NCBI GenBank assembly: GCA_010094045.1
Contig: ML986601.1
Coordinates: 344,801 to 408,800, forward strand
Reading direction: 5' to 3'
Origin: Lojkania enalia
Lineage: Eukaryota; Ascomycota; Dothideomycetes; Pleosporales
Length of the DNA stretch: 64,000 nucleotides
Position 1 is the first letter of the stretch. Each line of letters begins with the position of its first letter. The notes below the pieces were generated by a model that saw nothing but the letters and a program-made list of their open reading frames with translations, was not told where the DNA came from and ran no database searches. The position numbers were made by a program, and so were the translations under genes. Below, piece after piece: positions 1 to 10,970 of this stretch.

Positions 1-1292
1 TCTGGCATCGCTTTCCAACTTCCTAGATCATCGTAATTTCTCGTCGTGCTCTTCCCTTGCAAGATTTTCTGTACGAATGGTAGTACGTCCGTAAACCCAT
101 TCATATCACAGTGGCCACCACTCGGTATCGACATACCTAGCTGATCACCTACGCCAAGCCAATTGTAAACTGCCTTTGCAGCAGGGAAGGTCACAGTGGC
201 TGTCCCCTTCGAGTCGGTGAACTGATCACTTGCATTTTGCTCAAGGATCACGGCACGAGGAGCGATGGCGGCGACTATAGTGTGCGCGTCGTACGGTAGT
301 TGAGTTGACTTTCCGACAAATTGAGAGATTCCAGATGATGTCCACCAGCCGGCACCCGATTTCTACCCTACGTCAATCTCCAGTTCTGCATTATGCTTAG
401 CGAGCTCACGCTAAACTACTCACCGAGTTCTCCAAGTTCTCTCCCTGTCCACTAAGACTGTATCTGTACGGGCCCGCACCTTGGACTCCGGAGCACATGG
501 GCATAGTAACAGCAATGCGCGTGTCGAATAGCCCTGCTGCTAAAGCAGCCTTGCCGAGACGAGAACAACCTGTTACGCCAGACTTCTTCGCATCGATTTC
601 TGGGACTTTGAGCTCAATACCATCCAGGACACGATGAAAGCCCCATGCCCAAGCTGTAAGCACGCCTACAATCTATATTAGCCCAAGACACATCAAAAGA
701 GGTTAACAATGGCTTTACCAATATCCCTCCCGTTATACAGTGTCCAGAAGCTTCCAGATTTGCTATTACTATCCGCCGCGACCCTCGAGTAATCGAATGT
801 TACAACCGCAATGCCCGCGTTAGTATAAGTTCTGCTATCTAAATAACCAATTGCGATCACGACCGGAAACGGCCCACTGCCGCTCGGCAAGTTCAGTGTA
901 GCTGAAATCGATGCGCTCTTCCCTCCCGCTGCGACCGTGACGGTCAATGTATTTCCACTTCGAGTTGCTGTCACTGTCTCTTGGGAATGGTCGGGATAGT
1001 AGCCGTATTGGTATTCCTGGAGGAGCTTTAGGATCTCTGGTTGTCGGCATTGGTACCATTCGTCTTTGCTCTGGACTCGCGTCTTGCCGTCGAGGTAAAG
1101 GAAGGGATCGGGCATTGTCTTTACGGAAGGGAATGCCGCCGCCTTGGGCATCGGATCTGGGGTGGCGGGACATGTTATGTTTCCTGAGCCCTGTCGTGGA
1201 AGGAGGTCTATTAGATCGTAGATGTCGGCTCCGGTTGGCACACCATAGATGGTGGCCGGCAAGGCAAAGAGCGCGAAAAGTTTAGTACGCAT
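1..1292 (-). CDS. CE15 glucuronoyl methylesterase, secreted (3' end cut by window edge)
   Basis: Three exons on the minus strand: 719-1292, 424-665 and 1-362. The introns 666-718 and 363-423 have GT..AG ends and restore one frame. Residues 1-17 look like a signal peptide. There is no N-terminal CBM1, unlike Cip2. The CE15 nucleophile motif GCSRLGK is present (Ser226), and the catalytic His lies in SGGHCD (His356). These enzymes cleave ester bonds between lignin alcohols and 4-O-methyl-glucuronic acid on xylan, outside the cell. The canonical acid position, 23 residues after the Ser (Glu in the QESG motif of Cip2 and StGE2), is Cys249 here, in PMCSG. An acid from a later loop (around 313-322) may substitute. 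About 392 residues are visible, so only a short C-terminus is missing. It is divergent from the lactamase-fold gene at 2281. Confidence 0.9.
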
Positions 1293-2280
1293 GGCTGGGA
1301 ACTCTCACACTGTCAATGACAAGGCGGAAAGCAAAGGTGCTATACAAAGAATCGGAGGCCACGTCCTTGAGCTTACCATGCACTCATAAAAAGACTATAG
1401 GAAAAGGTCATTCTTTCTAGGGCCACTATGGATGTCATTCGGTTAGTTCAATCTACCGTATATGAAGGTTCGTTCTGATGCTCATATATGAGATCAATTC
1501 CGGTAGGGTTATGCCAGTCGCGTGGTGTGTAAGGAACCGAGCCAAGGCCGGCTTTTACTTGATCCTTTTGGCCGTTGCCATTTGCAATGAACTACTTTAA
1601 GCTTGAAGGTAATTTGTTCATCACTACTCGATAGTAATATTTTCTAAGCCGTAAGGAGCGGTTGGGGGACATTCAAGAGCCTACGGTATGCTCTTCAGAA
1701 ATGGAATTCACGGTTGAAGCTTTGTTCCTTCTTGGAAGTTGCAACTTCCAGCCAAGATAGTTACCCCATGGGGACATTATCCCTACGTCGATCTCTAACT
1801 TCTGGCTGATGTTGTCTAGTTCGGGGGGAGAGCTTCATATACTCGGCTAATGTCGGTGTGCCTTGTCCCGAAGAGATGCGACTGAACAAGCGCTCGGAAG
1901 AAGCGAGGGAGGGGGCTATGATTAGACTTAGGCTCGGCTGGAATGAGATTTAGTTGTGGGATAAATTCAAGGTTGCCCGCGAAATGGGCCTCTTCGTGGT
2001 GGGTCACGTGGATAGCAAACTTCCGCGGTCGTCGCGTAGATACCTGAGTAGAGTCATAAAATCCATAGTCACAGTGCTGATCTGATATATGGCTGGATAT
2101 TCAGGAGACGTATTCCTTTGGCTCACAGGATATCCATGAATTAAGGCCGTAGCCCAACGCAGTTAGATGCCGAGGTCCCTCCGAAAACGGAGAAGGTCGC
2201 ACGTTTGGCCCCAAGAGATCGCCAGCTTAGTTGTGTCGTCATGTTGCTCTGATTGTTGCAATTGAGCTTCGTCGAACACG
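1293..2280. promoter_or_regulatory. Divergent intergenic region with candidate XlnR/Xyr1 sites
   Basis: This is the shared upstream region of the CE15 gene (minus) and the lactamase-fold gene (plus). GGCTAA at 1845-1850 fits the XlnR consensus, and as GGCTAAT it also fits the Xyr1 form GGC(A/T)4. GGCTTTT at 1550-1556 is a second GGC(A/T)4 match. Such short motifs arise by chance, so function is inferred only from the xylan-related neighbours. The short ORF at 1816-2007 shows no recognisable family. Confidence 0.3.
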
Positions 2281-4065
2281 ATGCTGCTCGTCGTTGGGTT
2301 TCTTTGGATTACCCTGGCTCATGCGAGTTGTTACGGTCGCTCTCCTGCACATCCGTTGCCCGAATACCGTCGCGACGATGCTCTCCTGAAGCGCACTTTC
2401 CAATCCATCGATGCCACAATTGATACTGCAGTTGCTGCCTCCGCATTTGATAGGACTTCTTTTTCAATCGAAGTCACCTCGTCCAAAGAGTCGCTGTGGT
2501 CGCGCCATCATACAGCGCGGGAACGCAACGCGTCGCGACCGGATATCCCTATCGTCAATGGCGACGCCCTCTATCGAATCGCAAGTATCACAAAGGTATT
2601 TACGACACTGGGTATATTGTACCAGCATGCAGCGGGTAACCTGAGCCTGGACGATCCGGTTACCAAATATGTTGAAGAACTGGAGGCCAAGCAGAAAGGG
2701 ACGATCCCATGGAAGAACATTACGCTGCGGTCCCTTGCAAGCCAGTTGAGCGGGATACCGCGCGACTTCGCCCAGGGAGACCTCATCAACCAGCTCTCCG
2801 AATTCCCCTACACTCCCGTTGATCTGGGCTTCCCCCCTGTATCACGGGAAGGCCTGCCGGAGTGCGACGAGTATGCTCCGAATTATATACCACCATGCGA
2901 TGAACATGGTATGAAGGCAAATTGCAAGGACATATCGACAGCTAACAATATTTCTGTAGATCTCCTCAGAGCGCTCAAATCGAAAGCACCTATATTCGCC
3001 CCGAATCAGAAGTCCACTTACTCCAACCTGGCTTTCGAGATACTTGGTGTGGTGATTGAGAACGTCACCGGCCAGTCTTACGAGTCATATATCAATGATG
3101 CTATTTTCAGGCCGCTGGGCATGACGAAGAGCACTTTTTCGAAGCCCCCCGACAGCGCTGGCGTAATTCCCTTGGGACCTCAATACTGGGATGTGGATGA
3201 GGGATGTCAGAATCCAACAGGGGGGATATACAGTTCTTCCGTGGATTTGTCCAAGTTCTTGCGATACGTCCTGGCGAATTATAATGGTATCACTCACGCT
3301 CTGAATTGGGCTAACCCTGTGTCCCCTAGTGTGGGCATTTATTCGCTCTACGGAATGCCGTGGGAGATTATGCATACTGATAAGATTCTCCCTGATTCTG
3401 GGCGTATGGTCCGATTTATCACCAAGGGTGGGGGCCTTCCCGGGTATACGTCAATCATTGTGTTTGTCCCTGAGTACGACCTTGGGATCACTATTCTTGT
3501 TGCAGGAGATAATGAGCCTGACTTAATGGGAAAATTACGCGAGATTGTAACGATACGGCTTGTGCGTGCGGCCGATGAAATTGCTCTCCAGCAACTTCGG
3601 GAACGCTATTCTGGGACCTTTGTCTCGCCAGAATCGAACGTCAACTCTACTCTTTCTCTACAAGTTGACCACCGCGGCCTCATAATTACTGCATTTGTCT
3701 CAAATTCTACGGATGTGTGCTCTGTTTTTAGTGAATTTTTGATCCGTCCAGATCGTCCATGGTATGTTCAGATGATTCCCACGATGCTTTACCGAGATGA
3801 AAAGGAGCAAAAGGGTGAGCGTTGGCGGTTCATATTCGCAGAAGAACGGATTGGTAAGAATCAGGATGTCTGGGATGACTTCTGCTTGGAGAACGTCGAC
3901 GGAGTCAGATATGCCGACTTAGCTATATTCGAAGCCGTCTTTTGGGATGGGCCCGGCAAATCGGTGGACACTATCGAACTCACAGGGTTTCGAGCAAAGC
4001 TCGTTCGTGATAAGCAGAGTGGTTTTCAGGCTGGTTACGAAGAACAGGATGTAATGGAACTGTAG
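2281..4065 (+). CDS. Secreted serine beta-lactamase-fold hydrolase (class C / LACTB-like)
   Basis: Intronless, 594 aa, with a hydrophobic signal peptide over residues 1-16. The beta-lactamase/transpeptidase-like fold is shown by SITK at residues 102-105 (SxxK nucleophile and base), YSN at 247-249 (the YxN motif, after a 'QKSTYSNLAFEILG'-type stretch) and a GGGLPGYTS segment at 383-391 where KTG/HTG normally lies. The last ~170 residues form a C-terminal extension that I cannot assign. Fungal members are mostly esterases, amidases or unassigned hydrolases rather than antibiotic resistance enzymes, and substrate cannot be read from sequence. All three active-site motifs are intact, so an active enzyme is likely. 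Confidence 0.85.
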   Translation: MLLVVGFLWITLAHASCYGRSPAHPLPEYRRDDALLKRTFQSIDATIDTAVAASAFDRTSFSIEVTSSKESLWSRHHTARERNASRPDIPIVNGDALYRIASITKVFTTLGILYQHAAGNLSLDDPVTKYVEELEAKQKGTIPWKNITLRSLASQLSGIPRDFAQGDLINQLSEFPYTPVDLGFPPVSREGLPECDEYAPNYIPPCDEHGMKANCKDISTANNISVDLLRALKSKAPIFAPNQKSTYSNLAFEILGVVIENVTGQSYESYINDAIFRPLGMTKSTFSKPPDSAGVIPLGPQYWDVDEGCQNPTGGIYSSSVDLSKFLRYVLANYNGITHALNWANPVSPSVGIYSLYGMPWEIMHTDKILPDSGRMVRFITKGGGLPGYTSIIVFVPEYDLGITILVAGDNEPDLMGKLREIVTIRLVRAADEIALQQLRERYSGTFVSPESNVNSTLSLQVDHRGLIITAFVSNSTDVCSVFSEFLIRPDRPWYVQMIPTMLYRDEKEQKGERWRFIFAEERIGKNQDVWDDFCLENVDGVRYADLAIFEAVFWDGPGKSVDTIELTGFRAKLVRDKQSGFQAGYEEQDVMEL

Positions 4066-4834
4066 CGATACTGGATAGTTCTATTTACTTTAAAACGATT
4101 ACAGCGTAAGCCTAACGCAAGCCATAAAAGTGTTTTTGGGCCTAAACATTAAGCAGCAGTAGGTCTATTTTCTTTCTATCTAATTCATGGTCCCTGTGGA
4201 ACTCCCCAGAAACTCGTTTCAGTTCAGAGTATATTCAATCATACTCGTGACATTATGCAAAGTCATAGGTTGACTGGTGTATAAAAAAAAAAAAAAAAAA
4301 CTGTATCAAGATACCTTAGGATTGTTTACCTGCTTTAGGAATTCGAGTCAGGGTCTCGTTAGGAAGTCGATTCTTGATTTCGGATACGGTGAATTAAAAG
4401 ACTATTGGTTCATATCAACAAAGACGTGATTGGCTTATTAGGGAAGGCTTCAATAACGCTGCCAAGGAAGACTAGTTCTCAAAACTATACATGGATAAAT
4501 GAATGCATCCTCATTTGTCTGAAAAGATCCGCTCACAAGGGCCCCGCCGCGTCTATTCATCTGTGGTACCATTCCGAAATGGGCTATATAGCTGTTTTAT
4601 ACATTACCCTTAAATATTCCGTGGTAATGCATTGATATTGCATTTCGATCCACCGCCGAGGTTGTGCGTATGAACAGTCGGAATTTAAAGGCACAATCGG
4701 ACCGAGCTGTCGTATCTCGTCCCTAACCTTCCCCTGATACTAAGACTTTCGTACTTGAAGACGTAGGGTATGTTTACGTAGCATTGTCTCGCAATGGCCT
4801 GGCTGACACGCTACTCCCTTGTTAGGTATTCATC
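4066..4834. other. Intergenic region upstream of the GH3 gene, with an A18 tract
   Basis: An uninterrupted A18 run lies at 4283-4300. No GGCTAA or reverse-complement TTAGCC was seen in this stretch, unlike the region upstream of the CE15 gene. The short ORF at 4405-4635 has no recognisable family. I see no RNA gene. Confidence 0.5.
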
Positions 4835-7401
4835 ATGGCAACCCTTTGTTATCTCCTAGCTGCCTCAGCAGCCCTCTTATTAGCCAAATCTGCGCAAGGC
4901 GTTCTCACGTACCCTAATTGTTCCGACCCTCCGCTTCAAGAAAATAAAATCTGTAATATGAGGGCAACTCCAGCGGATCGGGCTGCGGCTCTCGTTGCTG
5001 CTATGACGATCGATGAAAAACTAGTGAACTTGGTAGAGTGAGTCATTGTCCTTATATTGTCTCTCATGTAGCGGTTGCGGCATGGTAACTATTTTATCGT
5101 CTTTCTCTTTTTCCGACTACACCTAGCGGCCCTTAAGCCAAAATGTAAAATCTTTTCAATCTACTGCATCTCAACACCGACTTCGGATTGTTCTCATGGC
5201 TTTGTATCAGACTATGGGAAACTGTCCTAAGGTAGCATGCTAAGTGTTCTAGTCATAGCGTTGGCGCTGAAAGGCTTGGACTCCCGAGATATGACTGGTG
5301 GAACGAAGCTCTACATGGCGTTGCGTTCTCCCCTGGCGTGCAATTCGCCGACTCAGGCAACTTCTCGTCTGCAACATCATTTCCAAGTCCAATAACAGTG
5401 TCTGCAGCCTTCGATGACAGCCTCGTGGAGCAAATGGGGCTTGCTATCGGAAGCGAAGCGCGTGCTTTTGCCAATGCAGGCCGTGCCGGTCTAGATTATT
5501 GGACGCCAAATATCAACCCATTTAAGGATCCGAGATGGGGACGAGGCCTTGAAACACCAGGCGAAGATCCAGTTCGAATCTCAGGCTACGTGAAGCATCT
5601 CCTGAAAGGCATGGAGTGGGCAGGCGAGGACCCCGAAATCATGAACAGCCGGCAAATAATTGCAACCTGCAAACACTACGCTGCTTACGATCTTGAGCGT
5701 TGGAACGGCATTGTCCGGTATAGCTTCGACGCTATTGTGTCCATGCAGGATCTTGTCGAGTACTACCTACCGCCTTTCAAACAATGTGCTAGAGATTCAA
5801 ATGTGGGCTCTATGATGTGCTCGTATAATAGGGTCAATGGTACGCCGGCATGCGCCAACAAATACCTTATGCAGACTATTCTTCGCGAGCACTGGAACTG
5901 GACAGCTCATAATAACTACATTGTCAGCGACTGCAACGCCGTACACAACATCTATGCCGACCACAAGTGGCTTCAGACGGCAGCCCAAGCCGCTGGAGCC
6001 GCCTTGACCGCCGGTACTGATAATGTCTGCGAAGCCGGGGGTTGGTCGACGGACGTCGTCGGAGCCTTTGAACAGGGCTTGGTTAGTGAAGAGGCTATTG
6101 ATAGGGCACTTCGGAGACAATATGAAGGACTGGTCCGCACAGACTACTGGGCGACATTCCGGGATGATGTAGTTGGGTTTCGTTCTTACGGTCCGGAATA
6201 TGTCAATACAGAAGCAGCGCACTTGCTAGCCCGTCAACTCGCGACAGATGGGATAATATTGCTTAAGAATGATGCGACTCTGCCGCTACGGACTAGCGAA
6301 AACCAGACTGTAGCGGTTATTGGGATGTGGGCAAGTGAATCTCGATCAAGGATGCTGGGTAATTATTACGGAATGCCTCCGGTATATTTGACACCTTTGC
6401 ATGCGGCCCAAGAGTTAGGTCTCAATGTCAAATATGCAGATGGCCCGACTACCGAGAACGGAGACTATTCAGCTGCATTGGAAGCCGCCAAATCATCGGA
6501 CATCATTATCTACTTCGGAGGCATTGATACTTCCATTGAAACCGAAGACCGCGATCGAACAACAATCACATGGCCAGACTCACAACTCACACTTCTCCGT
6601 AGCCTCAGCGCTCTTGGCAAGCCCGTTGTGGTTGTTCAGCTTGGGACTTCAATTGACAATACGCCACTGCTGACGAACAGAAATATCTCCTCAATTCTCT
6701 GGGCAGGTTACCCCGGAATGTATGGCGGATATGGAGTTTTCGACATCATTACAGGCGCCAAAGCTCCGGCCGGTCGTCTTCCCATTACCCAGTATCCAGC
6801 CAACTACGTAGACCAAGTACCAATGACGGACATGTCGCTCCGCCCGAACCCAAAAAATCCGGGTCGAACGTACAAATGGTTTGACAAACCAGTTCAAGAG
6901 TTTGGCTTTGGCCTGCATTACACGAATTTTACGATCGAATTCGGAGCACCGTATAGCGGGAATACTGTAAAGCGCAATCCGCCAGTCTTCCAATCAAATC
7001 TCATCCTCAAGGACTGTAAGCTGCCCCACAAGGACCTCTGTTCTTTCCCTTCTTTTCCGATAATAGTCACCAATAACGGCAATGTCACGTCTGATTTCGT
7101 CGCCTTGGTGTTTGTTACCACGAAGCAAGGGCCTGCGCCGCACCCCATCAAGGAACTAGCCAGCTACAAGAGGCTACGGGATATCAAGCCGGGTGAGATG
7201 AGGAGTGAGGATTTAGAATTTACGTTGGGTAGTTTTGCGAGGGTGAATGAGAGGGGGGATACGGTGCTGTACGATGGGGCGTATTGTTTGGTCTTAGATG
7301 TTCCGGAGCAGAAGAGGCTTTGCTTTGAGATTTTGGGGGGTGATGCTGTGTTTGATGTTTGGCCGCAGCCAGTCGTGGGGAATGGGACAGACAAAAGGTG
7401 A
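4835..7401 (+). CDS. GH3 beta-xylosidase-like glycoside hydrolase, secreted
   Basis: Two exons, 4835-5037 and 5253-7401, give 783 aa. The intron 5038-5252 (GTGAGT..TAG, 215 bp) joins NLV to D-HSVGAERLGLP and restores the spacing normal for fungal GH3 xylosidases. A signal peptide covers residues 1-22. Landmarks are WWNEALHG (83-90), DYWTPNINPFKDPRWGRG with ETPGED, KHY (208-210) and the nucleophile Asp294 in IVSDC. The second domain carries ETEDRDR, a candidate acid/base Glu around 497-499. The tail PGRTYKWF..FGFGLHYTNF leads into a C-terminal FnIII-like domain. It would release xylose from xylo-oligosaccharides outside the cell. Together with the CE15 gene it suggests glucuronoxylan breakdown. 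An arabinofuranosidase side activity cannot be excluded. Confidence 0.92.
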
Positions 7402-7936
7402 AGTGCGAAGCTGGGGGTTAGGAAACAATTTCTTTATAGTCGCGAGCAGAATCGGTTTCCGGTTCTGCGCTTCGATTTGTTCTCCGAGCGCGGTCCCTGT
7501 GGCAAGGGTCCTTCCTAGTTAATACTGGCGTATTACGCTTATCTATCGAACTTTGATGACTCAAGGGACGTGATCTGCTACAGTACATAGCAGTACTTCT
7601 CTATCACAGTTGAGCTTACAAGGGCGTGGCCGGAGCAGGTCAGCCATTCTCCCTAATAGCACGATCGAGGCGTCCGTATACATTCCTAACCAGACCTAAG
7701 TGTGGCAAACTCTCATAGTAAGACATCTCACTACTAAAGGATTGCTCTAGGCAATAAAGTGATATTTTAAATAAGAGGGAAGGGCTAGGAAACATAGTAG
7801 GAAAACGATTTTAGTTATGAGAAATTACTGGACCAAGAGCTTGTTTGAGTATATCCGCAGACTTCAGGTACCGGGTGTTTTATGAAACTACGATGTTAAT
7901 TCCTGGTCTGATAAACCTGTTTCGCAGATGCAGCAC
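7402..7936. other. Convergent intergenic region
   Basis: This lies between the 3' ends of the GH3 gene and the F-box gene. I see no gene, repeat or clear structured RNA in it. Confidence 0.5.
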
Positions 7937-9757
7937 CTAAGATAGATCGTTTTCCCTCCCAAACATTCTTTGGAGGTAAGTCCAGCAGTCGTCCCTTTCT
8001 GTTGATAATGGAATGGGCTTCGTGATTCCAGTTAGGCTGCGATCAATGCGCATTGGATGCTGTCCTAGATAGACCCACTCTAGTTCCGGTAGCAAACTAG
8101 CATATCTCGCAGCTACCGCAACCATATCATTTCGATGCTGCATCTCCCATGCTAGCTCGAGCTTCTTTGTAGTGTCTCCCTCTCTGAAGAAAGGATGATC
8201 GATAAGGACTGTCAAATTACGGGGTAGCCTGTCCTCATAATAGCGTTCAGGATCTCCCTCCACTTGGGTCTCCGAGTTTTGCTCAATATACGTATCCCGG
8301 GAAAATGCAAGTTTGCGAAGGCATCGTAAACTTCGGACGCAATTCTGCATAGTGTTATGGTTGATGACCCATGAATGCCTCCATCCTATGAAGCGTCCTG
8401 CACTCAGACAGAGCTGCTCCAATCCGTGTAAGGTGGATATCTGATCCAATGCGCTTTGCGGAATATGATCGTGATCTTCAGGCCATCTTAAGCTCAAAGA
8501 TACGAGATTTTTGAATCGTCTGCAGAGCAAAGGGAGTAGTTGTTCTTCAAGAAAGTGAGGTGCTTCGCCATCGATTCTCAATTTCCTGATATGAGAATTG
8601 ACTTCAAGAAAGCTCAAAGAAGGGTTATTCATCTTAAAGCCTCTCCACACAAATACTTCGAGATTGGGCAGATACCCGCACTTGTTAAAGAAGTCTGCAG
8701 TCTTCGGATTTCGGCTGATGTCAACCTCTAAAAAGCGGATCGGGCTTGAGCTGCCCGGCTGAATTAGGATATCGAGCCAGGCAGGGTCGCACTGCACGAA
8801 GCTTTCAATCTTTAGATCCTGTAACCGTCTAAAAGATGGGTTCCCGCTGACAGAACTAGGTAGCTGAACGGAGGGAGATGACCGTATGTTAAAGCATGCC
8901 CATGTGAGAGACTCTAGAGTTGGTGCTGCAAGGCAAAGAAGATTGCAGATAAGCAGTGATGTGGTAACATCCTCTTTGTCACTCCAAGTCGACCATATCA
9001 CATCCAGATACAATGAACTCAAGCGCCATCTACATTGGTCCGATGATGGATCTAGGGAAAACTCCTTATTAACCGACACGCGCCGGAGAGTAAGATGTCG
9101 AAGATTTGAGGAAATAATCATCTCGAAGAATTTCTTATCGACGGGTGCGCGATCGGTCCAGAGCAGATATTCCAAATGAGGCAAAACCTGGATATTCGAA
9201 AGGACCATGCCGATTTTGACCGCGTACTCTCCAAAGAAAGCCTTACATGCTTCGTCAAGTATTGCCTTTCGCACGCCAACCTCCAACTGAGTAAATTCCT
9301 CAGAAATCTCAACCTTATGGCGATAAGTAATCCATCTAGGGTTCGTGGCGACAGTTATTTTCCGGATACAAGCCCCTATAGATGGCAACTTCGTTTTACC
9401 GTAGCTTTCAGAACGTTCCTCATGCTCCTTTACAAGAACACCGAGGATACCGATAGCGCTGTCACTGTAATCAAGTTTGATGCTCGCAAACTGCCGAGAG
9501 CGAGCAAGTTGGCGGCAGTCGCGGTTGACTAGAGCGAGATTTCCTAAGTCTTCTTGAGGAACTAGCTTAATTATATGCCATACGAGCTCAATAGGTAGGC
9601 GAGACAGTAGGAAACTGGATGAAAAGGGCTGCCCTTCGTTGATTCGGTCAAATGAGAGTGGGATTAGATCCTCAATTTCTTTGCCGAAGTTATTCTTCAT
9701 CCCCGAAAAGGTGGGCGTCATTAAATCCATCAAATCTCTGTGCTGAGGCGACAACAT
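7937..9757 (-). CDS. F-box protein, putative SCF ubiquitin-ligase substrate adaptor
   Basis: Single exon. I place the start at 9757 (606 aa, MLSPQHRDLMDLM). An in-frame ATG at 9943 would add 62 residues rich in Cys, Ser and Asn that look like untranslated sequence. The F-box lies at about residues 49-93 (LLSRLPIELVWHIIKLVPQ..LALVNRDC), the part that binds Skp1. The rest has scattered leucine-rich segments (LPHLEYLLW, LRHLTLRRV, LVSLSLRWP, LEQLCLS, LRCLRKLAF), which suggests an irregular LRR fold that would recognise a substrate. No target can be named. The gene is intact, unlike most recognition-type genes to its right. Confidence 0.85.
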   Translation of the reverse strand: MLSPQHRDLMDLMTPTFSGMKNNFGKEIEDLIPLSFDRINEGQPFSSSFLLSRLPIELVWHIIKLVPQEDLGNLALVNRDCRQLARSRQFASIKLDYSDSAIGILGVLVKEHEERSESYGKTKLPSIGACIRKITVATNPRWITYRHKVEISEEFTQLEVGVRKAILDEACKAFFGEYAVKIGMVLSNIQVLPHLEYLLWTDRAPVDKKFFEMIISSNLRHLTLRRVSVNKEFSLDPSSDQCRWRLSSLYLDVIWSTWSDKEDVTTSLLICNLLCLAAPTLESLTWACFNIRSSPSVQLPSSVSGNPSFRRLQDLKIESFVQCDPAWLDILIQPGSSSPIRFLEVDISRNPKTADFFNKCGYLPNLEVFVWRGFKMNNPSLSFLEVNSHIRKLRIDGEAPHFLEEQLLPLLCRRFKNLVSLSLRWPEDHDHIPQSALDQISTLHGLEQLCLSAGRFIGWRHSWVINHNTMQNCVRSLRCLRKLAFSRDTYIEQNSETQVEGDPERYYEDRLPRNLTVLIDHPFFREGDTTKKLELAWEMQHRNDMVAVAARYASLLPELEWVYLGQHPMRIDRSLTGITKPIPLSTERDDCWTYLQRMFGRENDLS

Positions 9758-9992
9758 GATAGGGAGAGTATTCTGGTTGTTTTGGAGAGCATTAAGCGTA
9801 CAATTTGTGATAGAAGAAGATAAGCAAGCTATAAAATAGGTGCGGGGTAGTGTTGAACAAGCCCAGTTCGAGGCCGAGTGCAGCTGATTGCGCAGCCTAA
9901 AATGTGGCGCAATATGCTTACATCTTGAGAAGTGGACGAACACCTTAATAACGCTAGCATAGAAGACGGCCGACGCGCACGGCTATAAGGTT

Positions 9993-10173
9993 GTGAGCTC
10001 AACTATGGAGTTAGACATCAGACGAGCAGGTCTCATAGTTGGCTTCTGAAATGGAGCAGGCCTAATAAAGAAGAGTGTATATAGCTGGCGCATTGTAACG
10101 GCCCATACCGACAAGGTGCATGGCCATATTAGAACACACACACACACACACACAACACGTGAGCTCAACTATG
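9993..10173. repeat. 15-bp direct repeat pair flanking a 151-bp segment
   Basis: GTGAGCTCAACTATG occurs at 9993-10007 and again at 10159-10173. The interval holds the AC microsatellite. This could be a replication-slippage or end-joining footprint. The repeat is too long for the usual TSD of most transposons. Confidence 0.6.
10134..10154. repeat. (AC)n microsatellite
   Basis: An uninterrupted dinucleotide run of about ten AC units, between two copies of a 15-bp repeat. Confidence 0.9.
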
Positions 10174-10970
10174 ATAGAGGAGTACTGTTGTGAACTGTGG
10201 CAGATCACGTGCCTCGAGTCATAGTGCAGAACTTAAAACCGATTCCACTCGCGACTGTATTCCTGCGAGCGATCCTGGTATTCTATTTCCATTTTTAGTA
10301 TTTTGTGCTAAAAAATGAACGATGTTGATTATTACTGGATACGGGGAGTATCGTTTTGTATGCAGCTTCTGCATCCTCCGTTTCTGATATCATTGAGATC
10401 GCCTTAGCCTTCCAATTCCTACGTTACAGATTTACATCGTCAACGTTTAAATCATACGAAAGATTCACCCCAAAAGTGTTTCTAGACAATGGGTTGAGTA
10501 TATTGAGAAAGCAGTAAAATCTTCTGTTTTTAGAACTTGTCTTCATTATGCAAAGAACGAGCCTTTGTAGCAATCACAAAGTATCACACGCAAGACTATT
10601 ACAAACAGTCTTGTTTTAGGAGTAACCAAGAATTCACAAGATGCTCCCCATTTATAACCCCGTTCTGCTTCTGCTGATGAGTATCTCATATTAGTACACC
10701 TATTCATTACCGACCCGAAATGGGTAGGTACATTACATACGGCATTACGAATAGCAATAGTATATACGTACAAGATGGAAGGTTCACTCTCACAATTTTC
10801 AAACACAGTGATGAGTACACGCCATATGTGAATATAAGCAGGCTCTGTTTCCTAAGATTCTATAGGTCAGACTTGATCGATACTCAATGCCGAAGGCAAA
10901 TTGTCCTACAATAAAATGTCTAGTCTTAACAACAACAAGACAAACTTTTGACATTGAATCAGACGTAGCA

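Larger units (their letters stand above)
9758..10970. other. Intergenic stretch without a supported gene
   Basis: It contains an (AC)n run and a 15-bp direct repeat, described separately. The ORFs at 9983-10168 and 10546-10806 show no domain, and the first is largely the reverse of the AC repeat. Confidence 0.5.

Noticed and set aside
835..1173. Second ORF in the CE15 region
   Set aside because: Alternative frame of the CE15 first exon. The CE15 frame has the family motifs.
2281..4065. Antibiotic-resistance beta-lactamase
   Set aside because: SxxK and YxN are shared by many eukaryotic esterase-type hydrolases. Nothing in the sequence supports a role in resistance.
5797..6222. 141-aa minus-strand ORF within the GH3 gene
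   Set aside because: Antisense shadow of the GH3 catalytic domain.
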